Assembly: GCF_036320965.1 (NCBI RefSeq)
Contig: NC_092276.1
Location: 5,975,782-6,039,781, forward strand
Reading direction: 5' to 3'
Length of the DNA stretch: 64,000 bases
DNA from: Panulirus ornatus
Lineage: Eukaryota > Arthropoda > Malacostraca > Decapoda > Palinuridae
Shown here: one piece after another, positions 55,525 through 64,000 of the stretch
Numbering within the stretch: position 1 is the stretch's first letter
How the letters are laid out: every line of letters starts with the position of its first letter
The notes under the pieces: model-generated
Told to the model about the DNA's origin: nothing
What the model saw: the letters and a program-made list of their open reading frames with translations, nothing else
The model's database searches: none
Program-made: the position numbers and the translations under genes

Positions 55525-58054
55525 ATTCATTTTATAATATTTTGCTTTGTCGCTGTCTCCGGGTTAGCGAGGTAGCGCAAGGAAACAGACGAAAGAATGG
55601 CCCAACCCACCCACATACTCATGTATATACATATACGTTCACACATGCAAATATACATACCTATACATCTCAACGTATACATATATATACACACACAGAC
55701 ATACACATATATACACATGTACATAATTCATACTGTCTGCCTTTATTCATTCCCACTGCCACCTCGCCACACATGAAATAATAACCGCTTCCCCCTGCAT
55801 GTGTGCAAGGTAGCGCTAGGAAAAGACAACAAAGGCCACATTCGTTCACACTCAGTCTCTAGCTGTCATGTAATAATGCACCGAAACCACAGCTCCCTTT
55901 CCACATCCAGGCCCCACAGAACTTTCCATGGTTTACCCCAAACACTTCACATGCCCTGGTTCAATCCACTGACAGCACGTCAACCCCGGTATACCACATC
56001 GTTCCAATTCACTCTATTTCTTGCACGCCTTTCACCCTCCTGCATGTTCAGGCCCCGATCACTCAAAAATCTTTCTCACTCCATCTTTCCACCTCCAATT
56101 TGGTCTCCCACTTCTCCTCGTTCTCTCCACCTCTGACACATATATCCTCTTGGTCAATCTTTCCTCACTCATTCTCTCCATGTGACCAAACCATTTCAAA
56201 ACACCCTCTTCTGCTCTCTCAACCCAACTCTTTTTATAACCACACATCTCTCTTACCCTATCATTACTTACTCAATCAAAGCACCTCACACCACATATTG
56301 TCCTCAAACATCTCATCTCCAGCACATCCACCCTCCTCCGCACAACTCTATCCATAGCCCACGCCTCGCAACCATACAGCATTGTTGGAACCACTATTCC
56401 TTCAAACACCCATTTCTGCTTTCCGAGATAATGTTCTCGACTTCCACACATTCTTTAATGCTCCGAGAACTTTCGCCCCCTCCCCCACCCTATGATTCAC
56501 TTCCGCTTCCATGGTTCCATCCGCTGCCAAATCCATTCCCAGATATCTAAAACACTTCACTTCCTCCAGTTTTTCTCCATTCAAACTTACCTCCCAATTG
56601 ACTTGACCCTCAACCCTACTGTACCTAATAACCTTGCTCTCATTCACATTTACTCTCAGCTTTCTTCTTTCACACACTTTACCAAACTCAGTCACCAATT
56701 TCAATTTCTATTATACTTTGACGCTGTCACAACACAACCAGTCAACAATACAATCACCACCTTTTTTAATAAATTCCACAGCAATACCATCCCAACACGC
56801 CACCTTGCCAGCTTTAATCTTCTGCAAAGCTTTCACTGCCTCTTCTCTGTTTACCAAATCATTCTCCCTTACCCTCTCACTTCGCACACCACCTCGACCA
56901 AAACACCCTATATCTGCCACTCTATCATCAGACAAACCTTCAAAATACTCACTCCATCTCCCTTTCACTTCACCACTATTTGTTATTACCTCCCCATTTG
57001 CCCCCTTCATCAATGTTCCAATCTATTCTAATGTCTTACACACTTTATCTACCTCCTTCCAAAACATCTTTTTATTCTCTCTGAAATTTAATGATACCCT
57101 CTCACCCATCTCTCATTTGCCCTGTTTCTCTCCTCTTGCACCTTTCTCTTGACCTCTTGCCTCTTTCTTTTATATATCTCCCACTCATTTGCACTATTTC
57201 CCTGCAAAAATCGTCCAAATGCCTCTCTCTTCTCTTTCACTAACAATCTTACTTCTTCATCCCACCACTCAGTACCCTTTCTAATTTGCACACCTCCCAC
57301 CTTTCTCATGTCAAAGGCATCTTTTGTGCAAGCCATCACTGCTTCCCTAAATACATCCCATTCCTCCCCCACTCTCCTTACGTCCCTTGCTCTCACCTTT
57401 TTCCATTCTGCGCTCAATCTCTCCTGCTACTTCCTCACACAGGTCTTCTTTCCAAGCTCACTTACTCTCACCACTCTCTTCACTCCAACATTCTCTCCCC
57501 TTTTCTGAAAACCTCTACATATCTTCACCTTCACCTCCACAAGATAATGATCAGACATCCATCCAGTTGCACCTCTCAGCACATAAACATCCAAAAGTCT
57601 CTCTTTCATGTGCCTATCAATTAACACATAATCCAATAATGCTCTCTGGCCATCTCTTCTACTTACATATGTATACTTATGTATATCTCCCTTTTCAAAC
57701 CAGGTATTCCCAATCACCAGTACTCTTTCAGCACAGAAATCTACAAGCTCTTCACCATTTCCATTTACAACACTGAACACCCCATGTACACCAACTATAC
57801 CCTCAACTGCCACATTACTCACCTTTGCATTCAAATCACCCATCACTATAACCTGGTCTCATGCATCAAAACTGCTAACACACTCACTCAGCTGTTACCA
57901 AAACACTTGCATCTCAAGATCTTTCTTCTCATGACTAGGTGCATAGGCTCCAATAATCACCCATCTCTCTCCATACACTTTCAGTTTTACCCATATCAAT
58001 CTAGTTTACTTTCTTACATTCTATCACATACTCCCACAACTCCGCTTCAGGAGT
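55525..58054 (-). mobile_element. RTE-like LINE copy, array unit 4 (EN and linker, RT deleted)
   Basis: Tail with the CCGGGTTAGCGAGG variant shared with unit 2, long 3' UTR, C-terminal domain and thumb to about 56700. A short odd segment (ATTATACTTTGACGCTGTCA) replaces the RT core. Linker (56745-57420) and endonuclease follow, with GDLNAKVS (about 57840) and SDHYLVEVK (about 57555). It ends near the EN start, head to head with the next copy. Confidence 0.88.
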
Positions 58055-59586
58055 AATATGTATGGTTCATGGTGAAGCGGCTGAGGATTGGCGGAATGCA
58101 TGCATAGTGCCATTGTACAAAGGCAAAGGGGACAAAGGTGAGTGCTCAAATTAGAGAGGTATAAATTTGTTGAGTATTCCTGGGTGATTATATGGGAGGG
58201 TATTGATTGAGAGGGTGAAGGCATGTACAGAGCATCAGATTGGGGAACAGCAGTGTGCTTTCAGAAGTGGAAGAGGATGTGTGGATCAGGTGTATATCTG
58301 AACAATGTATGCGAGAAATACTTCGAAAAACAGATGGATTTGTATGCAGCATTTATGGATCTGGAGAAGGCATATGATAGAGTTGATAGAGATGCTCTGT
58401 GGAAGGTATTAAGAGTATATGTGTGGGAGGTAAGTTGCTAGAAGCAGAGAAAAGTTTTTATTGAGGATGTACGGCATGTGTATGAGTAGGAAGAGAGGAA
58501 AGTGATTGGTTCCCAGTGAATGTCGGTTTGCGACAGGGGTGCGTGATGTCTCCATGGTTGCTCAATATGTTTATCGATGGGGTTGTTAGGGAGGTGAATG
58601 AAAGAGTTTTGGAGAGAGGGGTAAGGATGCAGTCTATTGTGGATGAGAGGACTTGGTAAGTGAGTCAGTTGTTCACTGATGATACAGCGTTGGTGGCTGA
58701 TTCATGTGAGAAACTGCAGAAGTCGGTGACTGAGTTTGGTAAAGTGTGTGACAGAGGAAAGCTGAGAGAAAATGTGAATAAGAGCAAGGTTATTAGATTC
58801 AGTAGGGTTGAGGGACAAGTCAATTGGGAGGTAAGTTTGAATGGAGAAAAACTGGAGGAAGTGAAGTGTTTTAGATATCTGGGAGTGGATTTGGCAGCAG
58901 ATGGAACTATGGAAGCGGAAGTGAGTCACATGGTGGGGGAGGGGGGGCAAAGGTTCTGGAAAGTTGAAAAATGTGTGGAAGGCAAGAACGTTATCTCAGA
59001 GAGCAAAAATGGGTATCTTTGAAGGAATAGTGGTTCTAACAACGTTATATAGTTGTGAGGCATGAGCTAGAGAGAGGGTTGTGCGGAGGAGGGTGGATGT
59101 GTTGGAAACAAGATGTTTGAGGACAATATGTGGTGTGAGGTGGTTTGATCAAGTAAGTAATGAAAGGGTAAGAGAGATGTGTGGTAATAAAAAGAGTGTG
59201 GTTGAGACAGCAGAAGAGGGTGTATTGAAATGGTTTAGTCACATGGAGAGAATGAGAGGAAAGATTGACAAAGAGGATATATGTATCAGAGGTGGAGGGA
59301 ACGAGGAGAAGTGGGAGACCAAGTTGGAGGTGGAAGGATGTAGTGAAAAAGATTTTGAGTGATCAGGGCCTAAACATATAGGAGGGTGAAAGGCAAGCAA
59401 GAAACAGAGTGAATTGGAATAATGTGGTACACCAGGGTCGATGTGCTGTCAATGGATTGTACCAAGGAATGTGAAGCGTCTGAGGTAAACCATGGAAAGT
59501 TTTGAGGGGCCTGGATGTTGAAAGGGAGATGTGGTTTCGGTGCTTTACACATGACAGCTAGAGACTGAGTGTGAACGAATGTGGCT
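58055..59586 (+). mobile_element. RTE-like LINE copy, truncated at both ends
   Basis: RT from CMVHGEAAEDWRNA to the active site (TDDTALVADS, about 58675), thumb and C-terminal domain with frameshifts at about 58160, 58290, 58420 and 58940. The 3' UTR stops at GTGAACGAATGTGGC (59586) before a T run. Confidence 0.88.
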
Positions 59587-59779
59587 TTTTTTTTTTTTTG
59601 AAAGAAAAAAAATTGCAGACACTGTATCCATCATTATTTTCATAATCAATTCAGTTGATCAAGTTCGTTAAGATAATCAAACCAGTCATACATATTCGCA
59701 ATCCACAACCAGTGAGCTAAAATGAATTTTTTCTTGATGTTGAAGGCTCCAGTCACCGATAAAAGTCCACATCAAGGCC

Positions 59780-61690
59780 GAGCCTTAATTGAAATATAGA
59801 GAGAATTATGAAATGGCAAAGAAAAAATCAAGGGAAAGCATTTACCAATTTTGGAGGAAGTGAAAAACCTGTCTGTCGAAATGTGCTAGGTCACAGTACT
59901 TGGGAAAGGCATGAGAAGGCTGAGAGTTCCAAAGCTTCGACGTGTACAGAAAGAAACAGTTGTCAAAACAGCCCACCCTTGAGTTGCCAAGTGCCACACA
60001 ATAATCATGTGATGCAACAGCTTGCCGAGTACTGCGTGGTCTAGCTCATGGTGTGGACACACAAGAAGCTAGCTCTCAAGAGCAAAAACCAAAGTATACC
60101 TACAGAAGAGGGAAAATGAACCAACATTGCATCGTATGGCAAGGGAGTCAAGTTTGAAAGTTTACCTGGGACAGTTTATAAGTTGGATTTAAAAGTCAGA
60201 CCACTTTTGACCCAACCTTGTCAAGTAAGGATGCAGGGCTAGAACCACCTTAAATGTGAGAGCATGACTCCATACAAGGATGAATCAATCCCTTATATAA
60301 ACAGAGCAACTGCAGAAAAGAAGTTTCAACATCTAAACAGGACACCCAATTTCTTAGAGGCATACTTAACTATTCCTGTAATGTGGGGTTTCCAAGAAAG
60401 AATGGATGTTACAATAATACCAAATATGTTCACTGAGTCAAGTGGTGGAATTACAGATCTGTCAAAGGTGAGACAAGAGTTATGAGGGAGCTTTCAAAAG
60501 AGAGATGGGTAGAAATAGGGCCCTGGAGGCATTAAACTTGACAAGATTTTGTTTATCCTACTGAGATATTCCGTCCAAATCTGAGTTTATCAAGGAAGCT
60601 GTATCAAGATGACATGCAGATCCAGTGAGAGATGAGAGAGCTGAATTGAAGGATATGGATGAATGCAGTGCTGAGTCGTCAGCACATAAGTGCAATAGAT
60701 TATTTGTGGAGGAGAGGATATTGTTGAAAAAAGGAGAAAAGTGTAGAGGAATGGAGAGAACCTTAAAGGACACCACTCTTGACGGGGAATAGGGGGAGGC
60801 TGATCCATCAACAAACCTATCAAAGAGGAAGCTTAATATGAAGGAGCAAAGCCAAAAGAGGGGAAGTTAGAGATGAGACCTTAATGCCACACATCAAAAG
60901 CCTTGGATTTGTCAAGGGCAACTACACATGACCCCCCCAAAATCTTTCAGGGCTGATAACAAGACATAAATAAGAGAAAGGAATATCCCCAGTGGATCTC
61001 ACCTAACAGAAGCCATACAGGTGATCAGATAGAAAACAGAAATTTTTGAGGTGTCCAAGGATATGGGAGTTGAGGAAGAATTCAAAGACCCTGAAATGGT
61101 AAATGTCAAAGCAACAGGATGATAGAGGGGTCAGAACAGTCACCCTTCTTAGGGATGAAATGTATCATTGGATGCTTCTTAGGTGAAGGAAAAGTTTTGT
61201 TCTTAAACAAACAGAACAGATGAGCAAGCGTAGGTGCAAGTTAAGATGCACACTCTTTCAGTACATGTGGAGAGATGCCATCAGGACTATAAGCCTTGCT
61301 TGGGTCCAGAGAAAGAATCGCTTTTCGGACAGTCTGAAAAGAGATAACAGGAAGAAGCACAGGATTAGTAAGAGGAGGATCACAGGATGAAGGCATGTCA
61401 GAGTCATCGAAGGTGGAATTAGAGGAGAAACAGGAACCAAAGAAAGTTGCTTCATGTACGGGAGAGACAGATATATTACCGTCATTCTACCATCTGATAG
61501 GAAAAGTGAAGGAAAGGTAGAGGGAAAAAAGTTGTTAGAGATGCTCTTAGCTAAGGACCTGAAAAACCTATCAGTAGATAACAAGAAGAGGTTATCGAAC
61601 TTACTTTGAATAAAGGAATGCTTCGCCTCATGGACAGCGTGCTTACAGCATATTAAAAAGTGCTTCTTATTTTGTACCTTTACACACAAA
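59780..61690 (-). pseudogene. Decayed Jockey-like LINE
   Basis: Minus-strand pieces, in element order: SFIQSKFDNLFLLSTDRFFR then SLAKSISNNFFPSTFPSLFL (about 61610-61500), VALDKSKAFDVWH (about 60925-60885, the first catalytic Asp block), CADDSALHSSISFNS (about 60690-60650, the active site) and INSDLDGISQ (about 60590). These belong to a non-LTR family different from the dominant RTE-like LINE. Multiple stops; no intact frame above about 140 codons. Clade by motif resemblance only. Confidence 0.6.
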
Positions 61691-62200
61691 GTTCATTCAC
61701 TAATTGTGATCAACATCTCCACTCAAACAATCTTAAAGATGTGAGAGTAATACTTAAGGATTAGATGCAAATGAAGCATTTTGTTTTTAAAAGAGAGAGC
61801 TAATAAGGGCTAGGGATATTTCAGATAAAGATGCAAGAGTAATGCTACGAGATTTGATGCAATTGAAGCATTTCGTTTTTATCTAAAACATCCCTATCCC
61901 TTATTAATCCTCTCTCTACATCTAAAACATCCCTATCCCTTATTAATTCTCTCTCTAAATCTACCTAAACCTCATCCGTAACATAATATCTTCCTGACCA
62001 ACACATTATCTGCCATACATTCTACATGGTCATAACATCCTAAAAGACTTTCACCTATATATTTTCTCTACAACAATCCACATCAAACCCATAAGGCCCT
62101 TAAAGAACTTCAATCTTCTCTATTTGAAATCATGCTACGGAAGAATAAAACCCTTAGTAACATGCTCAGCATTCTCTTTACCAAGACTCAACTTATTAAG
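61691..62200. repeat. Complex direct and inverted repeat block
   Basis: A direct repeat (GAAGCATTTTGTTTTTAAA, about 61771; GAAGCATTTCGTTTTTATC, about 61864), a tandem pair of AAAACATCCCTATCCCTTAT (about 61885 and 61925), and an inverted match of the latter to AATAAGGGCTAGGGATATTT (about 61802). No gene seen; the rest is unrecognised. Confidence 0.55.
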
Positions 62201-62500
62201 ATCACTATTCTTTTTTTCTTCAAGCTTGTTCATTGTTTTCTGTATCATTGAGGTAGTACACAAACAAAAGAAAATACCTCTCACTCACATGCACTTTCTA
62301 TCAGTCAATGCATTCTTTATTCTATTTTCATACTTGATCACCATTTCGCATGTGAGTGAGGTAGTGCCAGGAACAAATGAGAAAGGCAACATCCAATCAC
62401 ATCTATTCTCTAGCTGTCACTTATGCATTAAAATTTTCACAAGATTATTTCGAATAATCCTTGCAAGCTATGACGAAGAGCAATGATTTCATGATCCTCC
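62201..62500 (-). mobile_element. Very old LINE 3' UTR fragment (tentative)
   Basis: Degraded inverted cores (GAGTGAGGTAGTGCCAGGAA, about 62353; CTCTAGCTGTCACTTATGCA, about 62409) at the right relative spacing for the LINE 3' UTR. Confidence 0.5.
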
Positions 62501-62623
62501 AGAATGTGGCATACTTTTCAATGGTTGTGAAGTGTGAAATTATTCATCATGAAATACTACTGTGGGAAAAGTACATGCAATGTAGTTAGTCTTTCTCACC
62601 TATTTGCCAATCCTGTCTCATAC

Positions 62624-62776
62624 CTGGTAACGAGTGCTCTGGATACGATTCTGACTTGTCACAATCGCTTGCCAACTGAAGAACTGCTGCATGATCTGAT
62701 AACGAGCTTCTTCAATGGTCGGATGCATATACATTGTCTGATTGGTGATACGCACTTCTTGGACAACCTGAGTAAT
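62624..62776 (-). CDS. DYNC1H1: Cytoplasmic dynein heavy chain, exon A (tail)
   Basis: First visible exon in coding order, from the tail of the cytoplasmic dynein 1 heavy chain, the ATPase subunit of the minus-end-directed microtubule motor. The minus strand reads VVQEVRITNQTMYMHPTIEE and continues to a block ending RIQSTRYQ, which resembles the VVHEIRITNQ...RIQSQRYQVG region I know from metazoan DYNC1H1. The donor is CAG|GTATGA at 62624/62623, phase 0. The acceptor is ambiguous: ACAG before ATTACTCAG (start 62776, 51 codons) or TCAG before GTTGTC (start 62767, 48 codons); both keep the frame. It joins in phase to the exon at 47278. The preceding exon and the translation start are not in the window. 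Identity is firm; only the 5' edge is uncertain. Confidence 0.92.
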
Positions 62777-63097
62777 CTGTCCATGAAGATACAGTAATTA
62801 ATGGAGGCTAATGTACGGTACCTTAAAAAGAAAAAAAAAAAATGCGTCTGTGACCCAAACCTTACATACTCAACTTGAAATAAGTAAAATTATGCAGATG
62901 TAAGAAGAAAACACACATATATGAAATATGTGTTCGATGAAAGTGCATGTTCATTGCACCATATTCATTAAACATAATTTTTTTTCACACATATTTGCTA
63001 TTTCATTATAATCTTTTACACATAAACATACATAAATACACATATAAACATATACACATATACTTATATCATTATTTTTATTTTTTATTTTTTATTT
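62777..63097. other. Intron upstream of exon A, no feature
   Basis: Contains the exon A branch/acceptor region at its left edge; otherwise AT-rich with nothing recognised. Confidence 0.5.
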
Positions 63098-64000
63098 TGC
63101 TTTGTCGCTGTCTCCCGCGTTTGCGAGGTAGCGCAAGGAAACAGACGAAAGAAATGGCCAAACCCACCCCCATACACAATGTATATACATACACGTCCAC
63201 ACACGCAAATATACATACCTATACATCTCAATGTACACATACATATACACATACAGACACATACATATATACCCATGCACACAATTCACACTGTCTGCCT
63301 TTATTCATTCCCATCGCCACTTCACCACACATGGAATACCATCCCCCTCCCCCCTCATGTGTGCGAGGTAGCACTAGGAAAAGACAACAAAGGCCCCATT
63401 CGTTCACACTCAGTCTCTAGCTGTCATGCAATAATGCCCAAAACCACAGCTCCCTTTCCACATCCAGGCCCCACACAACTTTCCATGGTTTACCCCAGAT
63501 GCTTCACATGCCCTCATTCAATCCACTGACAGCACGTCAACCCCGGTATACCACATCGATCCAATTCACTCTATTCCTTGCCCTCCTTTCACCCTCCTGC
63601 ATGTTCAGGCCCCGATCACACAAAATCTTTTTCACTCCATCTTTCCACCTCCAATTTGGTCTCCCACTTCTCGTTCCCTCCTCCTCCGACACATATATCC
63701 TCTTGGTCAATCTTTCCTCACTCATTCTCTCCATGTGCCCAAACCATTTCAAAACACCCTCTTCTGCTCTCTCAACCACGCTCTTTTTATTTCCACACAT
63801 CTCTCTTACCCTTACGTTACTTACTCGATCAAACCACCTCACACCACACATTGTCCTCAAACATCTCATTTCCAGCACATCCACCCTCCTGCACACAACT
63901 CCATCCATAGCCCACGCCTTGCAACCATACAACATTGTTTGAACCACTATTCCTTCAAACATACCCATTTTTGCTTTCCGAGATAATATTCTCGACTTCC
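63098..64000 (-). mobile_element. RTE-like LINE copy, runs off window, B coding end with long 3' UTR
   Basis: Terminal core and the full long-type 3' UTR (AATAAA at about 63300, minus strand), yet the coding end is subfamily B: stop by GGTTGA (about 63539) and KKILCDRGLNMQEGERRARN. The C-terminal domain is open to the window edge. It combines features of A and B and is informative for the order of changes. Confidence 0.9.

Overview
The window is intronic sequence of one large animal gene. Eight minus-strand exons encode part of the cytoplasmic dynein 1 heavy chain (DYNC1H1 / Dhc64C type). The exons lie, in coding order, at about 62776, 47278, 39759, 31938, 27352, 26888, 11011 and 10603. Their splice phases agree at all seven joints and they give about 852 residues of open reading frame, from the end of the tail through most of the linker, stopping shortly before AAA1. 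The start and the motor domain lie outside the window. Introns range from 177 bp to nearly 16 kb. Large introns, many RTE-like LINEs and a very characteristic short repeat suggest an arthropod, most likely a decapod crustacean. That assignment is inference from repeat style, not proven here.

Most of the rest is transposable elements. One RTE-like LINE family (one EN-RT reading frame, about 3.5 kb full length) dominates, with more than 30 copies or pieces on both strands. They are 5'-truncated, internally deleted, nested, tandemly arrayed or joined head-to-head and tail-to-tail. The best copy (11845-14829) keeps a 907-codon frame. A near-full-length copy lies at 16873-20389. Two subfamilies can be separated. 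Subfamily A has a long 3' UTR. Subfamily B has an earlier stop codon and, in most copies, a deletion of about 265 bp in the 3' UTR.

A short non-autonomous repeat of about 240 bp (at least seven copies) has the same 5' end as the LINE and a 3' core that resembles the LINE 3' end. It looks like a LINE parasite built from both LINE ends.

Other elements: a decayed CR1-like LINE (1-990); an internally deleted Ty3/Gypsy-type LTR element with LTRs, primer-binding site, polypurine tract and 5-bp target duplication (24972-26330); two Tigger/pogo-type elements (21662-26462 and 28585-29822), the first holding a nested stack of two LINEs and the LTR element; two long palindromes (29071-29744 and 29822-30238); a Penelope-like fragment with a possible hammerhead-type core (about 41600-41945); a Tc1-like remnant (about 47560-47770); and a decayed Jockey-like LINE (59780-61690).

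Layout: 1-10456, intron after the last visible exon (CR1-like remnant, LINEs, inverted LINE pair); 10457-11011, two exons; 11012-26722, intron with the LINE chain and the nested stack; 26723-27352, two exons; 27353-30658, palindromes; 30659-31938, large linker exon; 31939-39557, LINE tandem duplication; 39558-39759, exon; 39760-47069, decayed LINEs; 47070-47278, exon; 47279-62623, LINE arrays and the Jockey-like element; 62624-62776, exon; 62777-64000, LINE. I see no second host gene, tRNA, rRNA or CRISPR array.
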